Source: Auanema rhodensis
Lineage: Eukaryota > Nematoda > Chromadorea > Rhabditida > Rhabditidae
Assembly: GCA_964057225.1 (NCBI GenBank)
Contig: OZ059896.1
Location: 12,880,501-12,944,500 of the forward strand
Direction: 5' to 3'
DNA length: 64,000 nucleotides
The translations under genes and the position numbers were made by a program. Positions 38,965-53,700 of this stretch are shown here, in pieces. The notes beneath the pieces are model-generated. The model did not search any database. It was not told where the DNA came from and saw nothing but the letters and a program-made list of their open reading frames with translations. The first letter of the stretch is position 1; every line of letters begins with the position of its first letter.

Positions 38965-40970
38965 ATTTCAAAGTCATGGTTACCATGCACCAATATCAAT
39001 AAAATTTTGTTCTTAGACTAATATGGACATGGGTAATCTAATTTTGAAAACCGCATTTCTTTATCTTTCACGGGAAGCGAGTTACATACCATGTGCACAT
39101 CACGTGTACAATTAATTAGCATAAATTAAAGTTCACGTAAAATTAAAAGTCATGGTTACCATGCACCAATATCAATAAAAATTTCTTATTAGGCTAAAAT
39201 GGACATGAGGAATCTAATTTTGAGAACCGCATTTCTTTATCTTTCACGGGAAGCGAGTTACATACCATGTGCACATCACGTGTACAATTAATTAGCATAA
39301 ATTAAAGTTAACGTAAAGTTCAAAGTCATGGTTACCATGCACCAATATCAATAAAATTTTGTTCTTAGACTAATATGGACATGGGTAATCTAATTTTGAA
39401 AACCGCATTTCTTTATCTTTCACGGGAAGCGAGTTACATACCATGTGCACATCACGTGTACAATTAATTAGCATAAATTAAAGTTCACGTAAAATTAAAA
39501 GTCATGGTTACCATGCACCAATATCAATAAAAATTTCTTATTAGGCTAAAATGGACATGAGGAATCTAATTTTGAGAACCGCATTTCTTTATCTTTCACG
39601 GGAAGCGAGTTACATACCATGTGCACACCACGTGTACAATTAATTAGCATAAATTAAAGTTCACGTAAAGTTCAAAGTCATGGTTACCATGTATCAATAA
39701 AAATTTGTTATTAGACTAATATAGACATGAGGAATCTAATTTTGAAAATCGCATCTCTTTATCTTCAACGGGAAGCGAGTTACATACCATGTGCACATCA
39801 CGTGTACAATTAATTAGCATAAATTAAAGTTCACGTAAAGTTCAAAGTCATGGTTACCATGCACCAATATCAATAAAATTTTGTTCTTAGACTAATATGG
39901 ACATGGGTAATCTAATTTTGAGAACCGCATTTCTTTATCTTTCACGGGAAGCGAGTTACATACCATGTGCACATCACGTGTACAATTAATTAGCATAAAT
40001 TAAAGTTCACGTAAATTTCAAAGTCATGGTTACCATGCACCAATATCAATAAAATTTTGTTCTTAGACTAATATGGACATGGGTAATCTAATTTTGAAAA
40101 CCGCATTTCTTTATCTTTCACGGGAAGCGAGTTACATACCATGTGCACATCACGTGTACAATTAATTAGCATAAATTAAAGTTCACGTAAAATTAAAAGT
40201 CATGGTTACCATGCACCAATATCAATAAAAATTTCTTATTAGGCTAAAATGGACATGAGGAATCTAATTTTGAGAACCGCATTTCTTTATCTTTCACGGG
40301 AAGCGAGTTACATACCATGTGCACATCACGTGTACAATTAATTAGCATAAATTAAAGTTAACGTAAAGTTCAAAGTCATGGTTACCATGCACCAATATCA
40401 ATAAAATTTTGTTCTTAGACTAATATGGACATGGGTAATCTAATTTTGAAAACCGCATTTCTTTATCTTTCACGGGAAGCGAGTTACATACCATGTGCAC
40501 ATCACGTGTACAATTAATTAGCATAAATTAAAGTTCACGTAAAATTAAAAGTCATGGTTACCATGCACCAATATCAATAAAAATTTCTTATTAGGCTAAA
40601 ATGGACATGAGGAATCTAATTTTGAGAACCGCATTTCTTTATCTTTCACGGGAAGCGAGTTACATACCATGTGCACACCACGTGTACAATTAATTAGCAT
40701 AAATTAAAGTTCACGTAAAGTTCAAAGTCATGGTTACCATGTATCAATAAAAATTTGTTATTAGACTAATATAGACATGAGGAATCTAATTTTGAAAATC
40801 GCATCTCTTTATCTTCAACGGGAAGCGAGTTACATACCATGTGCACATCACGTGTACAATTAATTAGCATAAATTAAAGTTCACGTAAAGTTCAAAGTCA
40901 TGGTTACCATGCACCAATATCAATAAAATTTTGTTCTTAGACTAATATGGACATGGGTAATCTAATTTTG
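38965..40970 (+). repeat. 1050-bp 6-mer HOR, nearly two copies
   Basis: GTGCACACCACG at 39621 and 40671, and GTTAACG at 39307 and 40357, are 1050 bp apart, which equals six units with one of 170 bp. Approximate copies are 38965-40014 and 40015-40970. Both carry the unusual ATCTTCAACGGG form of the 17-bp motif (about 39764 and 40814). Confidence 0.85.
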
Positions 40971-42414
40971 AAAACCGCATTTCTTTATCTTTCACGGGAA
41001 GCGAGTTACATACCATGTGCACATCACGTGTACAATTAATTAGCATAAATTAAAGTTCACGTAAAATTAAAAGTCATGGTTACCATGCACCAATATCAAT
41101 AAAAATTTCTTATTAGGCTAAAATGGACATGAGGAATCTAATTTTGAGAACCGCATTTCTTTATCTTTCACGGGAAGCGAGTTACATACCATGTGCACAT
41201 CACGTGTACAATTAATTAGCATAAATTAAAGTTAACGTAAAGTTCAAAGTCATGGTTACCATGCACCAATATCAATAAAATTTTGTTCTTAGACTAATAT
41301 GGACATGGGTAATCTAATTTTGAAAACCGCATTTCTTTATCTTTCACGGGAAGCGAGTTACATACCATGTGCACATCACGTGTACAATTAATTAGCATAA
41401 ATTAAAGTTCACGTAAAATTAAAAGTCATGGTTACCATGCACCAATATCAATAAAAATTTCTTATTAGGCTAAAATGGACATGAGGAATCTAATTTTGAG
41501 AACCGCATTTCTTTATCTTTCACGGGAAGCGAGTTACATACCATGTGCACATCACGTGTACAATTAATTAGCATAAATTAAAGTTCACGTAAATTTCAAA
41601 GTCATGGTTACCATTCACCAATATCAATAAAAATTTGTTTTTAGACTAATATGGACATGGGTAATCTAATTTTGAAAACCGCATCTCTTTATCTTTAACG
41701 GGAAGCGAGTTACATACCATGTGCACATCACGTGTACAATTAATTAGCATAAATTAAAGTTCACGTTAATTTCAAAGTCATGGTTACCATGCACCAATAT
41801 CAATAAAAATTTGTTCTTAGATTAATATGGACATGGGTAATCTAATTTTGAAAACCGCATTTCTTTATCTTTCACGGGAAGCGAGTTACATACCATGTGC
41901 ACATCACGTGTACAATTAATTAGCATAAATTAAAGTTCACGTTAATTTCAAAGTCATGGTTACCATGCACCAATATCAATAAAATTTTGTTCTTAGACTA
42001 ATATGGACATGGGTAATCTAATTTTGAAAACCGCATTTCTTTATCTTTCACGGGAAGCGAGTTACATACCATGTGCACATCACGTGTACAATTAATTAGC
42101 ATAAATTAAAGTTCACGTAAAATTAAAAGTCATGGTTACCATGCACCAATATCAATAAAAATTTCTTATTAGGCTAAAATGGACATGAGGAATCTAATTT
42201 TGAGAACCGCATTTCTTTATCTTTCACGGGAAGCGAGTTACATACCATGTGCACATCACGTGTACAATTAATTAGCATAAATTAAAGTTCACGTAAATTT
42301 CAAAGTCATGGTTACCATTCACCAATATCAATAAAAATTTGTTTTTAGACTAATATGGACATGGGTAATCTAATTTTGAAAACCGCATCTCTTTATCTTT
42401 AACGGGAAGCGAGT
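40971..42414 (+). repeat. Satellite segment repeating 38251-39180
   Basis: The GTTAACG marker at 41231 matches 38251 at 2980 bp, and the units with ACCATTCACCAAT that follow match in order. There is no gene and no sequence outside the monomer family. Confidence 0.75.
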
Positions 42415-45262
42415 TACATACCATGTGCACATCACGTGTACAATTAATTAGCATAAATTAAAGTTCACGTTAATTTCAAAGTCATGGTTACCATGCACCA
42501 ATATCAATAAAAATTTGTTCTTAGATTAATATGGACATGGGTAATCTAATTTTGAAAACCGCATTTCTTTATCTTTCACGGGAAGCGAGTTACATACCAT
42601 GTGCACATCACGTGTACAATTAATTAGCATAAATTAAAGTTCACGTTAATTGCAAAGTCATGGTTACCATGCACCAATATCAATAAATATTTGTTCTTAG
42701 ATTAATATGGACATGGGTAATCTAATTTTGAGAACCGCATTTCTTTATCTTTCACGGGAAGCGAGTTACATACCATGTGCACATCACGTGTACAATTAAT
42801 TAGCATAAATTAAAGTTCACGTAAAGTTCAAAGTCATGGTTACCATGTATCAATAAAAATTTGTTATTAGACTAATATAGACATGAGGAATCTAATTTTG
42901 AAAATCGCATCTCTTTATCTTTAACGGGAAGCGAGTTACATACCATGTGCACATCACGTGTACAATTAATTAGCATAAATTAAAGTTCACGTAAAGTTCA
43001 AAGTCATGGTTACCATGCACCAATATCAATAAAATTTTGTTCTTAGACTAATATGGACATGGGTAATCTAATTTTGAAAACCGCATTTCTTTATCTTTCA
43101 CGGGAAGCGAGTTACATACCATGTGCACATCACGTGTACAATTATTTAGCATAAATTAAAGTTCACGTAAAATTAAAAGTCATGGTTACCATGCACCAAT
43201 ATCAATAAAAATTTCTTATTAGGCTAAAATGGACATGAGGAATCTAATTTTGAGAACCGCATTTCTTTATCTTTCACGGGAAGCGAGTTACATACCATGT
43301 GCACATCACGTGTACAATTAATTAGCATAAATTAAAGTTCACGTAAAATTAAAAGTCATGGTTACCATGCACCAATATCAATAAAAATTTCTTATTAGGC
43401 TAAAATGGACATGAGGAATCTAATTTTGAGAACCGCATTTCTTTATCTTTCACGGGAAGCGAGTTACATACCATGTGCACATCACGTGTACAATTAATTA
43501 GCATAAATTAAAGTTAACGTAAAGTTCAAAGTCATGGTTACCATGCACCAATATCAATAAAATTTTGTTCTTAGACTAATATGGACATGGGTAATCTAAT
43601 TTTGAAAACCGCATTTCTTTATCTTTCACGGGAAGCGAGTTACATACCATGTGCACATCACGTGTACACTTAATTAGCATAAATTAAAGTTCACGTAAAC
43701 TTCAAAGTCATGGTTACCATTCACCAATATCAATAAAAATTTGTTTTTAGACTAATATGGACATGGGTAATCTAATTTTGAAAACCGCATCTCTTTATCT
43801 TTAACGGGAAGCGAGTTACATACCATGTGCACATCACGTGTACAATTAATTAGCATAAATTAAAGTTCACGTTAATTTCAAAGTCATGGTTACCATGCAC
43901 CAATATCAATAAAAATTTGTTCTTAGATTAATATGGACATGGGTAATCTAATTTTGAAAACCGCATTTCTTTATCTTTCACGGGAAGCGAGTTACATACC
44001 ATGTGCACATCACGTGTACAATTAATTAGCATAAATTAAAGTTCACGTTAATTTCAAAGTCATGGTTACCATGCACCAATATCAATAAAAATTTGTTCTT
44101 AGATTAATATGGACATGGGTAATCTAATTTTGAGAACCGCATTTCTTTATCTTTCACGGGAAGCGAGTTACATACCATGTGCACATCACGTGTACAATTA
44201 ATTAGCATAAATTAAAGTTCACGTTAATTTCAAAGTCATGGTTACCATGCACCAATATCAATAAAAATTTGTTCTTAGATTAATATGGACATGGGTAATC
44301 TAATTTTGAAAACCGCATTTCTTTATCTTTCACGGGAAGCGAGTTACATACCATGTGCACATCACGTGTACAATTAATTAGCATAAATTAAAGTTCACGT
44401 TAATTGCAAAGTCATGGTTACCATGCACCAATATCAATAAATATTTGTTCTTAGATTAATATGGACATGGGTAATCTAATTTTGAGAACCGCATTTCTTT
44501 ATCTTTCACGGGAAGCGAGTTACATACCATGTGCACATCACGTGTACAATTAATTAGCATAAATTAAAGTTCACGTAAAGTTCAAAGTCATGGTTACCAT
44601 GTATCAATAAAAATTTGTTATTAGACTAATATAGACATGAGGAATCTAATTTTGAAAATCGCATCTCTTTATCTTTAACGGGAAGCGAGTTACATACCAT
44701 GTGCACATCACGTGTACAATTAATTAGCATAAATTAAAGTTCACGTAAAGTTCAAAGTCATGGTTACCATGCACCAATATCAATAAAATTTTGTTCTTAG
44801 ACTAATATGGACATGGGTAATCTAATTTTGAAAACCGCATTTCTTTATCTTTCACGGGAAGCGAGTTACATACCATGTGCACATCACGTGTACAATTATT
44901 TAGCATAAATTAAAGTTCACGTAAAATTAAAAGTCATGGTTACCATGCACCAATATCAATAAAAATTTCTTATTAGGCTAAAATGGACATGAGGAATCTA
45001 ATTTTGAGAACCGCATTTCTTTATCTTTCACGGGAAGCGAGTTACATACCATGTGCACATCACGTGTACAATTAATTAGCATAAATTAAAGTTCACGTAA
45101 AATTAAAAGTCATGGTTACCATGCACCAATATCAATAAAAATTTCTTATTAGGCTAAAATGGACATGAGGAATCTAATTTTGAGAACCGCATTTCTTTAT
45201 CTTTCACGGGAAGCGAATTACATACCATGTGCACATCACGTGTACAATTAATTAGCATAAAT
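42415..45262 (+). repeat. 1754-bp 10-mer HOR, about 1.6 copies
   Basis: TTAATTGCAAAG (TGCAAAG at 42651 and 44405) together with AATAAATATTTG and AATTATTTAGC (43140 and 44894) recur at 1754 bp, which equals ten units with one of 170 bp. The first copy is about 42415-44168; the second is cut near 45262, where a GCGAATTACAT unit (45213) begins a different arrangement. Confidence 0.85.
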
Positions 45263-48200
45263 TAAAGTTCACGTAAATTTCAAAGTCATGGTTACCATTC
45301 ACCAATATCAATAAAAATTTGTTTTTAGACTAATATGGACATGGGTAATCTAATTTTGAAAACCGCATCTCTTTATCTTTAACGGGAAGCGAGTTACATA
45401 CCATGTGCACATCACGTGTACAATTAATTAGCATAAATTAAAGTTCACGTTAATTTCAAAGTCATGGTTACCATGCACCAATATCAATAAAAATTTGTTC
45501 TTAGATTAATATGGACATGGGTAATCTAATTTTGAAAACCGCATTTCTTTATCTTTCACGGGAAGCGAGTTACATACCATGTGCACATCACGTGTACAAT
45601 TAATTAGCATAAATTAAAGTTCACGTTAATTTCAAAGTCATGGTTACCATGCACCAATATCAATAAAAATTTGTTCTTAGATTAATATGGACATGGGTAA
45701 TCTAATTTTGAGAACCGCATTTCTTTATCTTTCACGGGAAGCGAGTTACATACCATGTGCACATCACGTGTACAATTAATTAGCATAAATTAAAGTTCAC
45801 GTAAAATTCAAAGTCATGGTTACCATGCACCAATATCAATAAAAATTTCTTATTAGGCTAAAATGGACATGAGGAATCTAATTTTGAAAACCGCATTTCT
45901 TTATCTTTCACGGGAAGCGAGTTACATACCATGTGCACATCACGTGTACAATTAATTAGCATAAATTAAAGTTCACGTTAATTTCAAAGTCATGGTTACC
46001 ATGCACCAATATCAATAAAATTTTGTTCTTAGACTAATATAGACATGAGGAATCTAACTTTGAAAATCGCATCTCTTTATCTTTAACGGGAAGCGAGTTA
46101 CATACGATGTGCACATCACGTGTACAATTAATTAGCATAAATTAAAGTTCACGTTAATTTCAAAGTCATGGTTACCATGCACCAATATCAATAAAATTTT
46201 GTTCTTAGACTAATATGGACATGGGTAATCTAATTTTGAAAACCGCATTTCTTTATCTTTCACGGGAAGCGAGTTACATACCATGTGCACATCACGTGTA
46301 CAATTAATTAGCATAAATTAAAGTTTACGTTAATTTCAAAGTCATATTACCATGCACCAATATCAATAAAACTTTGTTCTCAGACTAATATGGACATGGG
46401 TAATCTAATTTTGAAAACCGCATTTCTTTATCTTTCACGGGAAGCGAGTTACATACCATGTGCACATCACGTGTACAATTAATTAGCATAAATTAAAGTT
46501 CACGTAAAGTTCAAAGTCATGGTTATCATGTATCAATAAAAATTTGTTATTAGACTAATATAGACATGAGGAATCTAATTTCGAAAATCGCATCTCTTTA
46601 TCTTTAACGGGAAGCGAGTTACATACCATGTGCACATCACGTGTACAATTAATTAGCATAAATTAAAGTTCACGTAAACTTCAAAGTCCTGGTTACCATG
46701 CACCAATATCAATAAAACTTTGTTCTCAGACTAATATGGACATGGGTAATCTAATTTTGAGAACTGCATTTCTTTATTTTTCACGGGAAGCGAGTTACAT
46801 ACCATGTGCACATCACGTGTACAATTAATTAGCATAAATTAAAGTTCACGTTAATTTCAAAGTCATGGTTACCATGCACCAATATCAATAAAAATTTGTT
46901 CTTAGATTAATATGGACATGGGTAATCTAATTTTGAAAACCGCATTTCTTTATCTTTCACGGGAAGCGAGTTACATACCATGTGCACATCACGTGTACAA
47001 TTAATTAGCATAAATTAAAGTTCACGTTAATTGCAAAGTCATGGTTACCATGCACCAATATCAATAAAAATTTGTTCTTAGATTAATATGGACATGGGTA
47101 ATCTAATTTTGAGAACCGCATTTCTTTATCTTTCACGGGAAGCGAGTTACATACCATGTGCACATCACGTGTACAATTAATTAGCATAAATTAAAGTTCA
47201 CGTAAAGTTCAAAGTCATGGTTACCATGTATCAATAAAAATTTGTTATTAGACTAATATAGACATGAGGAATCTAATTTTGAAAATCGCATCTCTTTATC
47301 TTTAACGGGAAGCGAGTTACATACCATGTGCACATCACGTGTACAATTAATTAGCATAAATTAAAGTTCACGTAAAGTTCAAAGTCATGGTTACCATGCA
47401 CCAATATCAATAAAATTTTGTTCTTAGACTAATATGGACATGGGTAATCTAATTTTGAAAACCGCATTTCTTTATCTTTCACGGGAAGCGAGTTACATAC
47501 CATGTGCACATCACGTGTACAATTATTTAGCATAAATTAAAGTTCACGTAAAATTAAAAGTCATGGTTACCATGCACCAATATCAATAAAAATTTCTTAT
47601 TAGGCTAAAATGGACATGAGGAATCTAATTTTGAGAACCGCATTTCTTTATCTTTCACGGGAAGCGAGTTACATACCATGTGCACATCACGTGTACAATT
47701 AATTAGCATAAATTAAAGTTCACGTAAAATTAAAAGTCATGGTTACCATGCACCAATATCAATAAAAATTTCTTATTAGGCTAAAATGGACATGAGGAAT
47801 CTAATTTTGAGAACCGCATTTCTTTATCTTTCACGGGAAGCGAGTTACATACCATGTGCACATCACGTGTACAATTAATTAGCATAAATTAAAGTTAACG
47901 TAAAGTTCAAAGTCATGGTTACCATGCACCAATATCAATAAAATTTTGTTCTTAGACTAATATGGACATGGGTAATCTAATTTTGAAAACCGCATTTCTT
48001 TATCTTTCACGGGAAGCGAGTTACATACCATGTGCACATCACGTGTACACTTAATTAGCATAAATTAAAGTTCACGTAAACTTCAAAGTCATGGTTACCA
48101 TTCACCAATATCAATAAAAATTTGTTTTTAGACTAATATGGACATGGGTAATCTAATTTTGAAAACCGCATCTCTTTATCTTTAACGGGAAGCGAGTTAC

Positions 48201-50886
48201 ATACCATGTGCACATCACGTGTACAATTAATTAGCATAAATTAAAGTTCACGTTAATTTCAAAGTCATGGTTACCATGCACCAATATCAATAAAAATTTG
48301 TTCTTAGATTAATATGGACATGGGTAATCTAATTTTGAAAACCGCATTTCTTTATCTTTCACGGGAAGCGAGTTACATACCATGTGCACATCACGTGTAC
48401 AATTAATTAGCATAAATTAAAGTTCACGTAAAGTTCAAAGTCATGGTTACCATGTATCAATAAAAATTTGTTATTAGACTAATATAGACATGAGGAATCT
48501 AATTTTGAAAATCGCATCTCTTTATCTTTAACGGGAAGCGAGTTACATACCATGTGCACATCACGTGTACAATTAATTAGCATAAATTAAAGTTCACGTA
48601 AAGTTCAAAGTCATGGTTACCATGCACCAATATCAATAAAATTTTGTTCTTAGACTAATATGGACATGGGTAATCTAATTTTGAAAACCGCATTTCTTTA
48701 TCTTTCACGGGAAGCGAGTTACATACCATGTGCACATCACGTGTACAATTATTTAGCATAAATTAAAGTTCACGTAAAATTAAAAGTCATGGTTACCATG
48801 CACCAATATCAATAAAAATTTCTTATTAGGCTAAAATGGACATGAGGAATCTAATTTTGAGAACCGCATTTCTTTATCTTTCACGGGAAGCGAGTTACAT
48901 ACCATGTGCACATCACGTGTACAATTAATTAGCATAAATTAAAGTTCACGTAAATTTCAAAGTCATGGTTACCATTCACCAATATCAATAAAAATTTGTT
49001 TTTAGACTAATATGGACATGGGTAATCTAATTTTGAAAACCGCATCTCTTTATCTTTAACGGGAAGCGAGTTACATACCATGTGCACATCACGTGTACAA
49101 TTAATTAGCATAAATTAAAGTTCACGTAAAGTTCAAAGTCATGGTTACCATGCACCAATATCAATAAAATTTTGTTCTTAGACTAATATGGACATGGGTA
49201 ATCTAATTTTGAAAACCGCATTTCTTTATCTTTCACGGGAAGCGAGTTACATACCATGTGCACATCACGTGTACAATTAATTAGCATAAATTAAAGTTCA
49301 CGTAAAATTAAAAGTCATGGTTACCATGCACCAATATCAATAAAAATTTCTTATTAGGCTAAAATGGACATGAGGAATCTAATTTTGAGAACCGCATTTC
49401 TTTATCTTTCACGGGAAGCGAATTACATACCATGTGCACATCACGTGTACAATTAATTAGCATAAATTAAAGTTCACGTAAATTTCAAAGTCATGGTTAC
49501 CATTCACCAATATCAATAAAAATTTGTTTTTAGACTAATATGGACATGGGTAATCTAATTTTGAAAACCGCATCTCTTTATCTTTAACGGGAAGCGAGTT
49601 ACATACCATGTGCACATCACGTGTACAATTAATTAGCATAAATTAAAGTTCACGTTAATTTCAAAGTCATGGTTACCATGCACCAATATCAATAAAAATT
49701 TGTTCTTAGATTAATATGGACATGGGTAATCTAATTTTGAAAACCGCATTTCTTTATCTTTCACGGGAAGCGAGTTACATACCATGTGCACATCACGTGT
49801 ACAATTAATTAGCATAAATTAAAGTTCACGTTAATTTCAAAGTCATGGTTACCATGCACCAATATCAATAAAAATTTGTTCTTAGATTAATATGGACATG
49901 GGTAATCTAATTTTGAGAACCGCATTTCTTTATCTTTCACGGGAAGCGAGTTACATACCATGTGCACATCACGTGTACAATTAATTAGCATAAATTAAAG
50001 TTCACGTAAATTTCAAAGTCATGGTTACCATTCACCAATATCAATAAAAATTTGTTTTTAGACTAATATGGACATGGGTAATCTAATTTTGAAAACCGCA
50101 TTTCTTTATCTTTCACGGGAAGCGAGTTACATACCATGTGCACATCACGTGTACAATTAATTAGCATAAATTAAAGTTCACGTAAATTTCAAAGTCATGG
50201 TTACCATGCACCAATATCAATAAAAATTTCTTATTAGGCTAAAATGGACATGAGGAATCTAATTTTGAAAACCGCATTTCTTTATCTTTCACGGGAAGCG
50301 AGTTACATACCATGTGCACATCACGTGTACAATTAATTAGCATAAATTAAAGTTCACGTTAATTTCAAAGTCATGGTTACCATGCACCAATATCAATAAA
50401 ATTTTGTTCTTAGACTAATATAGACATGAGGAATCTAATTTTGAAAACCGCATTTCTTTATCTTTCACGGGAAGCGAGTTACATACCATGTGCACATCAC
50501 GTGTACAATTAATTAGCATAAATTAAAGTTCACGTAAAATTAAAAGTCATGGTTACCATGCACCAATATCAATAAAAATTTCTTATTAGGCTAAAATGGA
50601 CATGAGGAATCTAATTTTGAGAACCGCATTTCTTTATCTTTCACGGGAAGCGAATTACATACCATGTGCACATCACGTGTACAATTAATTAGCATAAATT
50701 AAAGTTCACGTTAATTTCAAAGTCATGGTTACCATGCACCAATATCAATAAAATTTTGTTCTTAGACTAATATAGACATGAGGAATCTAATTTTGAAAAC
50801 CGCATTTCTTTATCTTTCACGGGAAGCGAGTTACATACCATGTGCACATCACGTGTACAATTAATTAGCATAAATTAAAGTTCACG
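45263..50886 (+). repeat. Mosaic of earlier HOR pieces
   Basis: About 32 units. 45010-46504 recurs at 50799-52293 (5789 bp apart; markers GCGAATTA at 45213 and 51002, TACGATG at 46104 and 51893). 46800-48300 is a copy of the 10-mer HOR at 4381 bp (TGCAAAG 42651 and 47032, AATTATTTAG 43140 and 47521). A further AATTATTTAG unit lies at 48747. The variants TTATCATGTATC (about 46523), CTAATTTCGAAAATCGC (about 46573) and GAACTGCATTTCTTTATTTTTC (about 46763) appear here and recur at about 53.7-54.0 kb and 55.1-55.4 kb. Confidence 0.8.
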
Positions 50887-53700
50887 TAAAATTAAAAGTC
50901 ATGGTTACCATGCACCAATATCAATAAAAATTTCTTATTAGGCTAAAATGGACATGAGGAATCTAATTTTGAGAACCGCATTTCTTTATCTTTCACGGGA
51001 AGCGAATTACATACCATGTGCACATCACGTGTACAATTAATTAGCATAAATTAAAGTTCACGTAAATTTCAAAGTCATGGTTACCATTCACCAATATCAA
51101 TAAAAATTTGTTTTTAGACTAATATGGACATGGGTAATCTAATTTTGAAAACCGCATCTCTTTATCTTTAACGGGAAGCGAGTTACATACCATGTGCACA
51201 TCACGTGTACAATTAATTAGCATAAATTAAAGTTCACGTTAATTTCAAAGTCATGGTTACCATGCACCAATATCAATAAAAATTTGTTCTTAGATTAATA
51301 TGGACATGGGTAATCTAATTTTGAAAACCGCATTTCTTTATCTTTCACGGGAAGCGAGTTACATACCATGTGCACATCACGTGTACAATTAATTAGCATA
51401 AATTAAAGTTCACGTTAATTTCAAAGTCATGGTTACCATGCACCAATATCAATAAAAATTTGTTCTTAGATTAATATGGACATGGGTAATCTAATTTTGA
51501 GAACCGCATTTCTTTATCTTTCACGGGAAGCGAGTTACATACCATGTGCACATCACGTGTACAATTAATTAGCATAAATTAAAGTTCACGTAAAATTCAA
51601 AGTCATGGTTACCATGCACCAATATCAATAAAAATTTCTTATTAGGCTAAAATGGACATGAGGAATCTAATTTTGAAAACCGCATTTCTTCATCTTTCAC
51701 GGGAAGCGAGTTACATACCATGTGCACATCACGTGTACAATTAATTAGCATAAATTAAAGTTCACGTTAATTTCAAAGTCATGGTTACCATGCACCAATA
51801 TCAATAAAATTTTGTTCTTAGACTAATATAGACATGAGGAATCTAACTTTGAAAATCGCATCTCTTTATCTTTAACGGGAAGCGAGTTACATACGATGTG
51901 CACATCACGTGTACAATTAATTAGCATAAATTAAAGTTCACGTTAATTTCAAAGTCATGGTTACCATGCACCAATATCAATAAAATTTTGTTCTTAGACT
52001 AATATGGACATGGGTAATCTAATTTTGAAAACCGCATTTCTTTATCTTTCACGGGAAGCGAGTTACATACCATGTGCACATCACGTGTACAATTAATTAG
52101 CATAAATTAAAGTTTACGTTAATTTCAAAGTCATATTACCATGCACCAATATCAATAAAACTTTGTTCTCAGACTAATATGGACATGGGTAATCTAATTT
52201 TGAAAACCGCATTTCTTTATCTTTCACGGGAAGCGAGTTACATACCATGTGCACATCACGTGTACAATTAATTAGCATAAATTAAAGTTCACGTAAAATT
52301 AAAAGTCATGGTTACCATGCACCAATATCAATAAAAATTTCTTATTAGGCTAAAATGGACATGAGGAATCTAATTTTGAGAACCGCATTTCTTTATCTTT
52401 CACGGGAAGCGAATTACATACCATGTGCACATCACGTGTACAATTAATTAGCATAAATTAAAGTTCACGTAAATTTCAAAGTCATGGTTACCATTCACCA
52501 ATATCAATAAAAATTTGTTTTTAGACTAATATGGACATGGGTAATCTAATTTTGAAAACCGCATCTCTTTATCTTTAACGGGAAGCGAGTTACATACCAT
52601 GTGCACATCACGTGTACAATTAATTAGCATAAATTAAAGTTCACGTTAATTTCAAAGTCATGGTTACCATGCACCAATATCAATAAAAATTTGTTCTTAG
52701 ATTAATATGGACATGGGTAATCTAATTTTGAAAACCGCATTTCTTTATCTTTCACGGGAAGCGAGTTACATACCATGTGCACATCACGTGTACAATTAAT
52801 TAGCATAAATTAAAGTTCACGTTAATTTCAAAGTCATGGTTACCATGCACCAATATCAATAAAAATTTGTTCTTAGATTAATATGGACATGGGTAATCTA
52901 ATTTTGAGAACCGCATTTCTTTATCTTTCACGGGAAGCGAGTTACATACCATGTGCACATCACGTGTACAATTAATTAGCATAAATTAAAGTTCACGTAA
53001 AATTCAAAGTCATGGTTACCATGCACCAATATCAATAAAAATTTCTTATTAGGCTAAAATGGACATGAGGAATCTAATTTTGAAAACCGCATTTCTTTAT
53101 CTTTCACGGGAAGCGAGTTACATACCATGTGCACATCACGTGTACAATTAATTAGCATAAATTAAAGTTCACGTTAATTTCAAAGTCATGGTTACCATGC
53201 ACCAATATCAATAAAATTTTGTTCTTAGACTAATATAGACATGAGGAATCTAACTTTGAAAATCGCATCTCTTTATCTTTAACGGGAAGCGAGTTACATA
53301 CGATGTGCACATCACGTGTACAATTAATTAGCATAAATTAAAGTTCACGTTAATTTCAAAGTCATGGTTACCATGCACCAATATCAATAAAATTTTGTTC
53401 TTAGACTAATATGGACATGGGTAATCTAATTTTGAAAACCGCATTTCTTTATCTTTCACGGGAAGCGAGTTACATACCATGTGCACATCACGTGTACAAT
53501 TAATTAGCATAAATTAAAGTTTACGTTAATTTCAAAGTCATATTACCATGCACCAATATCAATAAAACTTTGTTCTCAGACTAATATGGACATGGGTAAT
53601 CTAATTTTGAAAACCGCATTTCTTTATCTTTCACGGGAAGCGAGTTACATACCATGTGCACATCACGTGTACAATTAATTAGCATAAATTAAAGTTCACG
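50887..53700 (+). repeat. 1407-bp 8-mer HOR, two copies
   Basis: Markers GCGAATTA (51002 and 52409), TAAAATTCAAAG (51591 and 52998) and ACGATG (51893 and 53300) are all 1407 bp apart, which equals eight units with one of 175 bp. The approximate copies are 50887-52293 and 52294-53700. The first has a private CTTCATCTTTCACGG at about 51688. Confidence 0.85.
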